Origin: Thuidium tamariscinum
Taxonomy: Eukaryota; Streptophyta; Bryopsida; Hypnales; Thuidiaceae
DNA: 64,000 bases
Assembly (NCBI GenBank): GCA_947034885.2
Contig: OX344758.2
Coordinates: 7,504,501-7,568,500 of the forward strand
Direction of reading: 5' to 3'
Part shown: positions 23,337 to 36,228 of the stretch, one piece after another
Layout: the number at the start of each line of letters is the position of its first letter
How positions within the stretch are numbered: the stretch's first letter is position 1
Notes under the pieces: model-generated
Database searches by the model: none
The model's input: the letters and a program-made list of their open reading frames with translations, nothing else
Told to the model about the DNA's origin: nothing
Made by a program: the position numbers and the translations under genes

Positions 23337-23623
23337 CTGCACAATGTTAAATCCTACCAACGAAGTGGGGCCCAACAGGGTGGATTTAACTTGGGGAAAA
23401 TTGCAAGAATTTTTTTTTTTTTTTTTCCAAATATTTTTCTTTCAAAATTCTGAATTCGCATTTCCAATCAAAGACTCCGACAGCAAGTAGTAGAGGTCTA
23501 GAACATACCCTTGACAGCTGACATAGTACAGAATAGGGGGCTTTTTTTCACTTTTATCTTAGAGAATCCAAAATCCACCCTACCGGGCCTACCTTCATTG
23601 GTAGGATTTAACATCTTGTGCAG
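23337..23623. mobile_element. Foldback MITE with about 52-bp arms
   Basis: The left arm 23337-23387 (CTGCACAATGTTAAATCC, then CCTACCAACGAAG) is the near reverse complement of 23571-23623. The spacer is about 183 bp and contains a poly-T run. No target duplication is evident. Non-coding. Confidence 0.7.
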
Positions 23624-23664
23624 AAAAGTTTTTATTGCGAAAATTTGATGAGAGGAGAAGTTTA

Positions 23665-24059
23665 GAGCATCCCCACGGGCCTCAGAGAATGCCATAAACT
23701 TGGGGACTGGCCATGCTTGAGCCACACTACTTGCCCTATGGGAGGCACGGCCAAGCAAAAAGAGTGGCTGGGCCCGGCCAAATTCAATGATGGCTTGGTC
23801 AAATGGTGTGAAGTTGGCCGGGCTCGGTGTGCTTTAAAAATTATCTAAATTCTCCTTTCAAGGTACTTTAGCATTGACTATCGGCTTGTTTTCTTGGAAT
23901 CTTCGATAAAGTGCCTCGAAGTCCGAAATTGTTTGTTCCCCGTGCTCGTTTGGCATGTTGGGGTGGGGGAAATTTCCTTGGCCGGGCCCGGGCTCCTTGA
24001 ATGGCTCCCCAAGCATCCCCTGGCAGTGTCTTGCTTTTACACAACCAATGGGGATGCTC
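23665..24059. mobile_element. Tourist-like (PIF/Harbinger) MITE, 395 bp
   Basis: TTA duplications (23662-23664, 24060-24062) flank ends GAGCATCCCCA / TGGGGATGCTC. TTA is the PIF/Harbinger target and GAGCATCCCCA-type ends are common in plant MITEs. The interior is GC-rich (GGCCGGGCCCGGGC), unlike its surroundings. A probable relative lies at 63261-63684. Confidence 0.8.
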
Positions 24060-24229
24060 TTACCATTTGAATACACTCAATACATCAAGTTTAGGTCCAA
24101 CAGACCGAATCACCAAGCGTATAATATTGCCATCTCACAAGTGCTTTGCATTCTGTATGAGTTATCTCTAGTACCGACAATGCAGAGATTCAGCATGTGA
24201 TAGAAGCTATGGTCAGCAATGGGCTTTAA

Positions 24230-24409
24230 CCCTTGAAGGATGGACTGGTGGACACGGAAATTAAGTATTTTGACATCGTGTGACATCATCTACTTTAAAT
24301 AAGCTGAATATATTAATTGGAAGTCAAAGTAATGTAGGAGATCTTTCCTTTCCACCCCTAATATTGAGGATGAATAAGGTAAGAGGCTCAAAAACTGCTC
24401 ATTTAAGGG
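24230..24409. mobile_element. Short TTAA-type MITE, copy 2 (180 bp)
   Basis: TTAA (24226-24229) precedes CCCTTGAAGGATGGACTGG. The right end, read inward, is CCCTTAAATGAGC, flanked by TTGG. It shares TCGTGTGACATCATCTACTTT and a CCTTTCCACC block with the inverted copy at 7088-7310. Confidence 0.6.
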
Positions 24410-26389
24410 TTGGTCAGCCTTTATCATGTATTTTTTTAGATGGGAATATTTTTCACTCATTTTTTAGTCAAAGAAAAATAAACGAGGAATCTAACACAAG
24501 TTGTTTCATAATTTTTAGAGCATTTATGAATTATTTATGAATTTTCAAACAAAATCTGGCATAGTTCCCTATTTGTGATTTTGTAGGCCTTGGAAACCCA
24601 CACATGCTTAGTTTTAAGAAAAATCTCGTTTTGTTCAAAAACTAGCATTGCAACATGTAAAAAGTAATAGAGATGGTTTCCAAATGCAACCCTTTCTAAA
24701 ACTAAAATGAATGCTTGAATCAATCATTATTTCAGATTTTTTAACATTTGTAAGAAGGTAGTTGGACCACCAATTCTTATTTTGAATATAATTAGTAGAC
24801 CAATCCACTTAGTTAGGAAAGAACCGATTGTGGCTCTTAAACCATCCATTGAAGGAGTATAAACCAAATCTTATCTTGCATTGATGTAATCAAGAGGCTA
24901 TTTCCCACAATCAAATATCCATTTCATAGCCTCCTACTAGACAATTGAAAATGCTCACACTATTTTAGAGCCCTCTCCTATAGTTGCACTTTTGTCCTAT
25001 AAGGAAAGATCCTTTGTCATTCATCAACCACAAAACATCCTTGTCAACGTTTAAGTGTTAACTATGGATGCTTAGTCTCAAGCATCTTCAACTTCATGGA
25101 TAATGGAACCTTTCCAAAGGTTAAAATCAATCTACATCATATACAAGACTCTCTATAAGTTTCGTTTTCAATTTCATATGATATGTTATAAACCAAGAAG
25201 TTTGAGCTTAGTATGCACCTCTAAGGTAGAATAGCCTATAACCACCCTAATTAATTTGCAATTTGGGTATCTTGAGCAATGTGTTGATTGTTGCCTTTAT
25301 ATTTCAGATAAAGAATTAGTTTAATGGAATGAAATGCAAATAGAATCACATTAATTTGAAAAGAATTGGAATTGATATGAATTTTCAAACAAAAATAAAT
25401 AAAACTACTAGTAGGTAGGGGGCATGACCATCTTCAAGAGGTTCAAAACCAATGACCTACCATCTTAATTTTGTTTAATGAGTGTTATAAAAGCACAAGT
25501 TTAGCATTCTATAAGCATCACTTTTATTGGCTGAAAATAAAACTAATTCTTATAAATATTTATTCACTATTAAGCTCACCTAAATCATTATTTATTAAAC
25601 TACATCTTAATCAACCTTAAACAGTGCATGACTAAATGTAAATTTAGTGTTAATTAGTATGCCTTGTGCTATTGCTATTGTCAAAATTGAAGTAAAGTAA
25701 TTTCCTAAATTTTTAATGCGTAAAAACTTTGAAATTCAATAATTTTCACACCATAGATCCAAATGCTATGAAACCAAGCTCATGCATCCTTCCTTGTAGA
25801 GGGCTTTTTGGCAATACTAAGAATGCAACCAAAATAGAGGTAAAAGTAATTTTCTAATTTTTAGAACCATAAATCACTCAAAAATTCATAACTTTCTCAC
25901 TATGCATTGGAACACCACGAAATGAAGCCTATGCACCCCTCTACACCGAGAGCTTATTTATCATATGTTTCCATTCATCACATTTAGTCAAATACAATTC
26001 CTATTTGGATTATTAGCTCTTGCAATGCATGCACATAGACCAATCATTTACATAGGCAATGATCCCAATTTGTATAATAACATACATGCATCCGGATGAT
26101 CCAATTTGCTCAAACTACAATGCAACAACACCTAATTTGGTAACACAGATTCAATAATTATACAACATAATAACTTCCAATTGAGTAAATAATTCCATAC
26201 AATACAATACACAAATTTCACTCACAAATTCACACATTCATATCTTCCAACTTCACACAATTTCAAGCATTATCCATAATCCAACTAGGCATCATACCAA
26301 TCATAGGCAACACAATAACCTATAACACAAATTTTACAACACACAACACATCCTATTTGTCAACTTCAACTCTTCACAAGTTTTAAATT
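24410..26389. other. AT-rich intergenic stretch
   Basis: No gene or clear element. A short piece of dispersed repeat D (GAATCTAACACAAGTTGTTT) lies near 24488. The left limit of the second CACTA copy could not be found here. Confidence 0.4.
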
Positions 26390-26866
26390 TTCTTTACTTT
26401 AAATATTTGTAGATTTCTGTAGATTGTAGAAATCTACAAATTGTAAAAAGCTATAAAGTGTAGAAACCTACAAGTTGTAGAAATCTACAAAGTGTAGAAA
26501 TAGTACAATTGTAATATTAAACTTCATTACTTAAAAATGCTATAACTTACAATTCTTATTTGTCCAATCTAATGGTACTCTTGACAATTGACATGGGACA
26601 ATTGATATAAGACTCGATCTAATTGTTTTCTAGTTGTATTCTAGTCATCTTCTAGTTGCATTCTAGTCGTTTTCTAGTCACATGTTAGTAGTTCTCTAAT
26701 TAAAGTCTAGTGATTTTTTTTGAACTTTAGGGTCAAAACATTCCTTGAAATTTTCAAAAGGACCTCCAAAAGGACCTAGAGAAGTGTCAAAATTGGCTCC
26801 TATTACCTTGTTTTGACCCCATAGTTTTTTTCTACATAGATTTCAGACATTTTATAGTTGCATTCT

Positions 26867-27075
26867 AGTTGCAAGCTAGTTGCAAGCTAGTTGCAAACTA
26901 CTTCCAAGCTAGCTGCAAACTACTTCCAAACTAGTTGCAAACTACTTCCAAACTAGTTGCGAACTACTTCCAAACTAGTTGCGAACTACTTCCAAACTAG
27001 TTGCGAACTACTTCCAAGCTAGTTGCAAGCTAGTTACAAACTAGTTGCAAACTACTTCCAAGCTAGTTGCAAGCT
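26867..27075 (+). repeat. Tandem array of CTAGTTGC(A/G)AACTACTTCCAA units
   Basis: About ten imperfect units of 20-21 bp (AAACTAGTTGCGAACTACTT and variants) are arranged head to tail. They are expanded subterminal repeats of the CACTA element. This is not a CRISPR array: there are no unique spacers. Confidence 0.85.
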
Positions 27076-27077
27076 AG

Positions 27078-27349
27078 CATTAGGAACAATTTGGACCCTG
27101 AAAGAGGCCGTGACTGCACTGCTGCAATGGTGCAATCAGGAAAAAAAATATTTTTCGGAATAAATAAATAAATAAATAAATATAATAATTAAAAAAAAAT
27201 GACAAGGCATTAGTGCGACCACATCAGATATAATGATTTAAAAAAAATTCAGTGTTTTTTTTTATTTTTTTTTTCGAAAAATATTTTCTACATTAGCTCC
27301 ACACTGTGCTGTGAAACAACCCATTTCAGGGTTCAAATTTTTCCTAATG
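27078..27349. mobile_element. MITE B (272 bp), nested in CACTA copy 2
   Basis: The ends CATTAGGAACAATTTGGACC and, inverted, CATTAGGAAAAATTTGAACC are near-perfect inverted repeats. The CATTA...TAATG outer bases match MITE A, as does an internal ACATCAGAT-type motif, so both are probably related TA-target MITEs. An AAAT microsatellite lies at 27160-27183. CACTA copy 1 lacks this insert. Confidence 0.8.
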
Positions 27350-28267
27350 TTGCAATGTAGTTGCAAACTAGTCGCATTCTAGTTGAATTGTACTCAAATT
27401 TAGATTATATGCAATTGTAGTTTGACACTTTGAACTCTACAAAACCTAAAGTGGTCCATGTTGACAAATGTGATGAATCTTGGATATAGAATACCTTACA
27501 AAAATACTTCTATAACATTCCTATAACCCAAAACTTCAACTTTTGACTACTTTGCAACTACATGCAACTCAAAACTTCAATCTACAACTACTTTGCGACT
27601 ACTTTGTAACTACAATAGTATAAACATCAAATTTGGTGCAAATACAGAGGGTTGTAGTTGCAAAAAAGTTACGTAGGACACATAGTTGCATTTCAATTGA
27701 TTGTGGCAGATGTGATTTTCTTTTAGTGCATGATATACACATTTTGTTTCACTCATTGTGTTTGTAAATACAATGAGAACATTCTATTTCACACTATTAT
27801 TTTATACTATGATTTCAAACTACCATGATAGTGCAAAACAATTCCTACTTATTATTGTGCATATTGTGAAGACATGTACATTGAATCAAACAATGTAGGT
27901 TAAAGTAAAGTTGATATCAAAAAACAATCTCTATATCATTCATATTGATCATGTAAAAATGATACAAATCTAAAGTTTTATTGATAGTATTGAATAATAT
28001 CATACTTTCCTAATAAATGAGTGTAATTGACAATTTTTATGGTAGATGCAATAGTAATATTGACTACACTTTTATGTTAAGTTCTAGTTGTAAGTAGTCA
28101 TTAGTGGTAGAAAGAACAAAAAGTTTGAAAGAAATTTATTGTAAGACAAAAATTGTAGTAGAATTTTAAAAAAATCTAAATTACCATATCATTTATTCAT
28201 ATCAATTTAGAATTATAATTAATGCAAGCCTCTTCTTTAATAACCTAAAGTCAAAAATTACATAATA

Positions 28268-28996
28268 GGGTGATTGCAAGAAACACTTGTCCTATTTTTT
28301 GTCCCCTTGACCTTCAATAGGTAGTTTTTTGCTCATAACTTTTGCATCGTTTGCCCTATCAACTTGAAATTTGGAATGAAGGTGCACACAAAAGTTTTAT
28401 ATGTTGTTTAATTTTTTCAATTTTTTAAAAATTAGTTTACTATTTTTAAACTTCCCCCGATTGGCTGTCTACCTTGGCCATTTTGGGGGTTTTTAGTCCT
28501 ATTTTTGACCCAAAAATGCAAATTTTGAGCTGAAAATTGTCATGCTTAGATATATAGTATAGTTACACAATCCCTAAAAATAATTTTTGAAAATATTAAA
28601 CTATCCAACTTCCACATGTCGTCAAAGTGGCTGACTTTGCGCAGGTGTAGAGAATAGAATTTATTTTTTCCAAAGATGAAATTTGTTGGAAAAGAAATAC
28701 CTTTACTTGAAGAAAAAATGGATTTTTCATTTTCATTTTTTGAATTTTTTTACTATTTTTACCAAATTAGTGAAAAAAGAGCTATTTTCATTGTATTTTC
28801 CATTGTCTATAACATTTAGAGAAAAAATTTCTTAGGTCTGAATTTCAAGAGACATAATATTCTCATTGCTCTTCAAATTATCCATATTTTTTTCAATTTA
28901 AAAAAAATTTATTTCAAAGGGTCATAGGACTCACAGGACTCATTGATTTTGAGCCATTTTGAGCCAAAACCGGTAAGTTTTTCTTGCAACGACCCA
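28268..28996. mobile_element. TIR element, family GGGT-ATTGCAAGAAACACTTGT, copy 2
   Basis: The left end is GGGTGATTGCAAGAAACACT. The right end, read inward, is GGGTCGTTGCAAGAAAAACT after one extra base. ATAATA lies at 28262-28267 and 28997-29002 as a possible duplication. It is the same length class as 3393-4125. Non-coding. Confidence 0.65.
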
Positions 28997-29455
28997 ATAA
29001 TAGCTTGTTAAAAAAAAGTAATACCCCCCGTTGTAAAATAGTTGTTGTTCACACCTATATCCTTTTTTTTTTTAACACACTCCCCCCCAAGAAAATAACC
29101 AACTCAGCTTACATTCATATTCCTATAGTACCACTTCAATTCCCAATGAGCCATCAAATCCCATGAACTCCCAACCTACAAACCAAATTAGACTCATGAC
29201 CATGCCACCTGAACCTTTAACTAGACTCATTCCCACTTGAAACTACTAAATTCAACGAATTGCATTATACACCCTCTTCCAACTTGTCTCAAACCAAGTT
29301 CTTAGCTTACCAACTTGAAATCCTCAAAATTTTAAAAATAAAGTATACATTGAAGCCTGTCTACAAGTATTGGAAGACACTTGTTACAACTTTATTAACA
29401 TAATATTGGCTTGTTGTGTGTTTGGAATGGGTATAGGTGAGGTTATATCCAATGA

Positions 29456-29670
29456 CGCTAGCGCTTGAGCGTGGAGTGGTGAACTTGTGAGCTGCGAGTG
29501 TGAAGATTGTGAGTGGTGAGCCTGAAGCACCTTTTTTTGGAGAAATTTTAGTTGAATTTTGTTTTTGGTTGACTTTTTCAAAAATTAGAACAAATTTTTT
29601 ACTATTTATAGTAAATTTTGGTACCTATGACCGTACCTCCTACAACCGTGGATTGTCATAGAATCCTCTA
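29456..29670. mobile_element. Fragment of the GTGAGCC-rich Mutator-like family
   Basis: GCTAGCGCTTGAGCG, reiterated GTGAG words, and a downstream ACCTATGACCGTA and CAACCGTGGATTGTCATAG match the end and interior motifs of 10342-11199 and of 59890-60027. Only one end is present. The stretch on to about 30980 holds no supported gene. Confidence 0.45.
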
Positions 29671-30979
29671 CTTTTGGGCAATTATTGTTTAGTGCTATGT
29701 ATTTAGAGTTTAGGAAGTTTGTTTATGAACCATAGTAAAGAATATGCCAACCACTTTAAATACAAAGACTTGTATCACATTCCAATAGTAAACTGTATTT
29801 TTTTCACTACCCGGAATGTATATGGACAATTCCAAAAGTGAGTGAATTAAAAAAAGGTCAAAAAATAGAAACACATGCCAAAGATGCCTTCAAAATTAGA
29901 ATATATCATTTCAATTACACTATATGTAAAGAAATACAATATGAATGTAATACACACCAAAAACTAACCATACCTACTTAGAAACAATGATAATCTCTAC
30001 TTGAACTAGAAATAGCTTCAAGTCATTGAAGCTATATCTAAGTGCATAAATGAATTTGTCATCATGAATATCCATCTTGTAGAAGTACCTATATAAATAG
30101 TATAAGTGCTTACAATTTACACATTGCACTTTTCTTTTGACAAGGGACACCACTATACTGATAAAATTAGAGTTTATACATATAGGAAATATACTAATTG
30201 TCACTTGATATACATTTTTATTTGATTCCACCCTAGTCTCCAACACCACTATTGCACCAAGTCCTAGAAGAGGTATAAAGATTACTTCCAGAATTTGTCC
30301 TCTAATATTTCTAACACTTTTCCATTTGTTTTATTGTTCTTTAGTTGGATCATTTGCAAGTCTTTTAATTGTTTGGTTTTTCTTCACTATTGGATGTGCA
30401 TTTAGATTTGGTGGACATGATTGGTTGAAAAAGACAAGCTCAAAAATTTTAGCCATTGTAAAGAATTTAGTTGGCAATAATGTGGGCTAGTCATGGGGGC
30501 AAAAACTTGCATCCTATAAGAGTAAGGTCTTCTCTCGATTGAGATTGGTCCATATTAGTATAGGCTAAATTTCAAGTAGCTTTGGCTAATCAATGACTCA
30601 CTTCTTCTTTGTGCCTTCTACACATCATTCAATATCATTCTAACAGAACCAGAAATCCACCACCTCTTGCTTAGTTCAAAACTCTTATTTTCCACCACGA
30701 TATGTTGGAGCTTGAGTTTCCTCTCTATCCTTTGCAATCCTTGAAGTACACTTGATGTTTGATGTCTCTTGTTGAGCAAAGCATCTTGCATTCAATTTGT
30801 ATTTGATCCTTGCAATATGCCACTTCAATGTGTTACAATCACATTTGCATACTACCAAACATCACATAGTATAGAGGATTGACATCATTGCGATTTTGAG
30901 TATCTTTTATTAAATCTTCTATAACCTTTTTAGACCATATTTGAACATAGGGCTACAAAAAGTTGACTTTGTTTGGTCT

Positions 30980-32905
30980 ATATTAATCTCTTACATCACC
31001 AATAGGTACATCAAGTGTCTTCTTTGTGCTTCCAAAAATTCTTCTCCTTCTAGATGTGGTACTCAAGTTCCCATGCCATGTGCTTTTGGCAATGTATTCA
31101 ATACTTTTCCAATTTTTTTGAGGCATCTGCTGCATCTTGCAACTCTCAACTTCAATTCCTCCCTTTGATGATCTTGACCCTAATGCATATTTGCTTAGGT
31201 ATGTTCGGTAGTTTGTCATTTGCATCCAAGGTGCAAATATTGTCAAAACAAGATGCATTAAACAAATTGTTTTTTCTTCTTCCTAACATTTATAGCCACT
31301 TGTTATATACCATTTTAGACAAATTATAGAAAAGCATATATGTCATCTTTTCTAAAGTGAGACCCTACAAATCCAATTATAGCAAGAAATGAGTACAAAA
31401 TGAAAACACTATTGTCATGCCAATTATATTTCAAATTACTTTGCATAGTTGCAAGCAATTTAGTACAAGGTTTTAGGTCTAAAAGAGTATAATTGAAAAG
31501 GATAAATAAATAGAATTCAAGAAATTTGTAGTATCCTAATTTTTTATATGAGATTAAAAATCCAATAAGATTGTACCTTGAAGTAGGTTGTCAAAGTTGC
31601 TCTAAACTCCAAGGTACCACTTATAGAATGCAATGATTAGAGATATTTAGAACCATAAAATCCAATGGATTCTAAATACAATTTTTTTTATATAAGAATA
31701 AAAATAGTAAAGGATTATATCTTCAACTAGAATGTGATTCAAAATGGTCATTACTAGAAGCTATCCAAAGTGGGAGTTGAAAATGAAGGTACACTTAGAG
31801 CTGTTAGATCCGACGGATGTCAAAGTGATGGCCCATACTAGTCCCATTTTAGAACCTTTCAAATTCTTATTACCATAAATTTTCAATCACTTGTACTAAA
31901 ATATTTCACTAATTAGATCTAGTTATGAAAAAAATTCTTCCACTATCAAACTCAAATATCTAGTCTTCAATTTCTAATAGAATAAAAAAATATTTTCAAT
32001 ACCAAAAGAAGATTCAGTTACCATTGTCATGAAGCCTCTCTATTGTAAATACTCGATATGCCAAAATGCAATCTAATGGTCCAACTGATGAAGTGGATCT
32101 TTACTTATAACTCTACATGAGAACCACCATGACCTAATTGCAAGAGAGCATATCTTCGCTTCATTCAAAGTCTTTGATTCTTTGTATTGTTTACATAGTG
32201 TAATGTACTATTGTTGGAATGTTTACTTGATGTGCTTCTATATAAGTTTGTAAGTGAATTATTCCTATGTAGTAAACAAGCCCTCTCATGATTTTTTATG
32301 ACCTCATTTGCAGAACCACTACTATAAACAATGCAAACCACATTCAAATTGACCATAGCACTATCTACCATGAACTCCTTAAAATTTGGCATACGTACTC
32401 CGTTTTTCTCCACTTTAGCGTTCAACGACCTTCAAAACTACACTTGGATCTTCATATCTTTTGATTGCATGCCACAAACTGCAATAGTCATTTCTTTCTT
32501 GTACTAAAAGTTGTACACATGGCAAGCCATGGTGGTCAACTGTTCATGTGCTTTGCATGGTCAAACATTATCTACGCATTCTATAGATCACCTCCAAGTT
32601 GCATGTGCCTCATTAAGTCGACTCTACTTCTAGGTCCTTCAATGAGCATTTTGAAGATGTAAACCTTTTCTTTGCTATGGCTTGGAAAGATATTATAGTG
32701 TATGAATTCAAACTTGGATTCCCTCTTCATGGTCATAATGATGTCAATGAACCCTTTTTAGTTGTTTTAACATAAAGAGGAGATGATATTCCATATACTA
32801 CTATTTACAAACTCGAAGCAATCTATGACCCCTTCTATTTCCTCTCCTTTCAAGATCTACTTCACTCCCTTTCTGTGGTAAAATAAGTGGTTCATGAAAT
32901 CTATA
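30980..32905 (-). pseudogene. Decayed transposase-like protein gene (MULE-like family, tentative)
   Basis: On the minus strand from about 32740 to 31980 the translation keeps recognisable stretches: LMRHMQLGGDL, ACHVY (frame shifted), MTIAVCGMQSKDM, GVRMPNFKEFMVDSAMVNLN, ERACLLHRNNSL, IRSWWFSC and FWHIEYLQ. In this order they resemble a repeat-encoded protein family of non-flowering plants with a Mutator-like transposase core; I know that family only from general recall. At least five in-frame stops (mostly TAG) and several frameshifts interrupt it. The 91-codon frame at 30983-31258 may be a further exon but is unrecognised. Non-functional as it stands. Confidence 0.5.
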
Positions 32906-34167
32906 CTAGCGGACAAGGCAATGGCGGAATCTATGGCTGTAGAGGTTTTGGCAACTTCATCTGCAATGAGTATAGTAATTTCTTTTGTGGAGTCTATATA
33001 CATGATTTTTTCTATTGGATGATTGTGAGCCCCGTCATTGTCACTTAGGCCTTGGATTTTTCTTTTTTTTGCTTATTGCTCACATTTAGGGTTATTACGG
33101 TTAAAAATCAACTAAAAAAAGTGTTTGTAGTAGGATTGATACAAATCCCAGTAATGATGAGGAATTGGTTAGAATTACTCCTTAGTACCTTAAAAGACTC
33201 CTTAGAGCCAAGTTCTACATTTTATCAGGTGATTAGACATAATATTACACGGTTACCAGGAGATAGCACGAACTAATATTTGAAAGACAATTTAGTGCAA
33301 AAGTGTCAAGACAAGCCTTATTGGACTTTTCAAGAAGAATCTTAGCGGAATTTGGCTAATTGGAAGTCATGGGATTCCGGTAGTCACTCAAGAGCGTAAC
33401 ATCGAAGCTAACTCATGGAGATTCCCTTGTACGGGAATGATTCCTCCGCGGAGGAATTAATTCCGCCCTAGTGCAATTTCTATTTTAATTAGACAGTGTA
33501 TGTTTTTAGCAAAACTTTGCACTTGTCATTAGGGGGATTCCTAGAAGATCCTTTAAAAGTTTCTTAATTTTCTCGATTACGGAAATGACTCCATGGGAAG
33601 TCAACTACTTTTACCGGCAATTGGAAATTCATAGAAAATTCCACGGTGATGGTAAAATCTCACTAAAAATTAGGATAGCATATTTTAGCATAAATAAGCG
33701 TCTTGTCAAATTTCAAGACATTCTAATAGCGGAAAATACCAAAACCGGCAGCAGGAACAAGTTTTGATGGTTTTACCAAAACTCTTGCAAGTTGACCAGC
33801 GTATGGGGAGTGTACGGTGTCCGATTTGAGTCATCTTAGACTCTTTTCCAACATTCTTGGACCTTCTCGACAACCCTGGCTAGTCAAAACCTTTGGGAAA
33901 AATCAATTCCAAAAGATGGATTTTCCACCCTTTTTACCGATTCGTGAATGTTAGCTTTTGAGCGCAATTAGGTTTTGGAAGTAAGGGGTAGACGTTCCTA
34001 TGGACTAATTTGGATATTCTAAATCCATTAGCGCTGTCCGTTTGGCGATCGGACTATTTCTCCAAAAGATAGAGTAATCACAGCAGTAGTGTAGATTTTT
34101 AAAGGTTAAAGTTGACTTTTTAGATTACTTAGCAAGTAATTTGAGGGGGGAGGAGGCCTTGAAAATG

Positions 34168-34174
34168 TATAAAA
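34168..34174 (+). promoter_or_regulatory. TATA box of LTR unit I
   Basis: TATAAAA sits in GTATAAAAGGCCTCC. Units II and III have TATATAAGGGCCC at the equivalent place. This supports the idea that the unit is an LTR with its own promoter. Confidence 0.6.
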
Positions 34175-34920
34175 GGCCTCCCCCTCCCCTCACTTCACAC
34201 CATTATCAACTCAATACGCATATACCACATCAATACCATTGCAAACCATAGCCATTATCCGATCATTCTACACTATTTTCAATACCATTATCATTCTACA
34301 TCCTTCTCATTCTATTCTCTTAGTCTACACCAACTTACAAGTCTTGGATTCTTTTTGTACTCAAGGGTCAAGAGCTTCACCAACCTTGTTGGTACACTTC
34401 AAGGCCTTTCTATACTTGTGTTTTGATAGAGTATTTTGAACAACTTGTGGTGTTTGAAATTCATTAGTGCACCATTGTTAACTTTTCTAAGTTCACGTGG
34501 AGTTTATAGTCTTTTGCATTGTGATATCATAATTCTTTGTGACTAGTCTCTTCAGGTGGATTTACAACCTGGATTGGTTTATCGAAAGTCCCCCTCGGGC
34601 CTAGCCATTGCGTTGTGATCCAAGTGTGGGTTTTGGAGTCTATTTCAAAACTCCAAGGATTAATTTCTAGCCCGGCTCTTGCGAAATTTTGCCAGAATTC
34701 GAGGACAAATCCTCTAAGACGGCGGAGCTTTCGTCCTGGAGCTTGTTTTTTAGCAACACAACCTCAAAAAGTAAGTTGTGAGAAAATCGAGTTATTCCGC
34801 TTTGGTTTAAATTCATTCCGATTTGGGTTGGGTTAGAGGGTCCCCAAAGGAGACCTTGTTGAAGTTTGGCAAACCACCGCCAAAATATTAAGTTTGTTTT
34901 CAAAACACACCTCGGCAGCC

Positions 34921-34992
34921 CAGGCCACCTCCGACAGTCAGGCCACCTCCGACAGTCAGGCCACCTCTGGCAGCCAGGCCACCTTTGGCAGC
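34921..34992 (+). repeat. 18-bp minisatellite in LTR unit I
   Basis: Four head-to-tail copies of CAGGCCACCTCCGACAGT; the last two carry substitutions. It lies in the same relative zone where unit II has its own, different tandem repeats. Confidence 0.9.
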
Positions 34993-36156
34993 ATTCGGTT
35001 ATCATTAAATTCCAAGTGGCCAGACCCAAATTGGGTTCTAGACCCAAGGGGGAAAATACCGGCAAAGACCATACATGCCCACATCCGAATTTGGGGTAAG
35101 TTTGGGAAACTATTTTATGCTCTTTTGAATTTTTATAAAGAAGTGTGAGACAAATTCTAGGTCCAGAAAATTAGAGTTATTTTAAACATACAAACAAAGA
35201 GAGGAGCCAAGGAGTCTTACATCCAAGTCATTGCAAACGTTGATAGTACAATTCATAGTTTTAATTCCAAAGAGAGGAAGCCTAATAGGCAGTCCAATTA
35301 CAAGGGGAAGTCAGTCAAACTGAGTTGACCAGCTGACCTCTTACCCAGAGCTGCATGCTTAAAACTCCAGGGTTGCAAGTTTTTTCTATCACTCAGAAAA
35401 AATCAAGTTTTGAAATCCAAAGTTGGGCTCACCCAGAAGGGCTCAACCCGGCCTAAGGGCCTCAAAATCTGAAGTCAAACTAGGTTGACTAGCAGGCTGA
35501 ACCCAGCCTCACAGGGCCTCAAATCTGAAGTCAAACCAATTTGACCAGCCCTTCCCCTTTGGGAGGCCATCTGCCTTCAACCCACCAGCATCCAGCACTC
35601 AGTCTTGCAACCTGGACCCCAAAATCAGCCCATGCTGGACCTCCAGCAATCGAGCAAGGCTCCCCATTTTTTGAAGCCCTGAACCTGCAAACACAATCTG
35701 ATTCCAACTCCAATTCAACTCAAGATCTCTCACAATCCTCAAACTCTAGAATAATAGAAAAGTGAACCCCAATTGTTGTTTAGAAGGAAGGGAGGGAGAG
35801 AGATGATGGAATCTTGAGCCATTTTGACTTTGGAAATCATATTTTAGTTTGACAATAAACAAATAGAGAAGACAAGAAGAAGAATAGTTTGACTTAGGAA
35901 CCATTTAGAAGTTTGCCAATTTAGGGAAAAGTTTAGAAAAGCTTAGTTTAGGAAGGTTTGACTTTGGAGCCATTTAGTTAGTAATAAGAGTTTAGATTTT
36001 ATTAGGATTTTTTATAGGTTGACTTTGGAACCTCACCCGAAAGAAAAGATAGGAAATTGAAAAGAAAAGGAGACACTTGAAGGAAGAAGGAAGGTCCAAG
36101 AGCTTCAAGACTAACAAGGCTATACCACATACCACAATCACGCACAAATCAACAGG

Positions 36157-36228
36157 ATGGAAGTAGAGCTCATGCACTGGGAGGAGTTATTCGGTGGACA
36201 CGAGGATTTTGAAGTCAATATGATCACC
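36157..36228 (+). other. Candidate leader exon of LTR unit I (24 codons)
   Basis: ATG followed by 23 codons (MEVELMHWEELFGG...) runs up to GTAAGT, a perfect 5' splice site, in phase 0. Units II and III have a 32-codon exon at the equivalent site, also ending at GTAAAY. The protein sequence differs strongly from those two, so only position and splice signal are shared. Confidence 0.35.

Larger units (their letters stand above)
26390..27728. mobile_element. CACTA (En/Spm-like) element, copy 2, inverted, partial
   Basis: The right end, read inward, is CACTAAAAGAAAATCACATC, the intact CACTA form. Sequence from 27728 back to about 26390 follows copy 1 (755 to about 1800) in inverse order, including the CAATTGACATGGGACAATTG region and the GTAGATTTCTACAA hairpins. 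The left end was not found, so this copy is truncated or much longer than copy 1. It lacks MITE A but holds MITE B. Confidence 0.75.

Noticed and set aside
26867-27075. Regular repeats that could suggest a CRISPR-like array
   Set aside because: The units are contiguous without unique spacers and lie in CACTA subterminal sequence of a plant genome.
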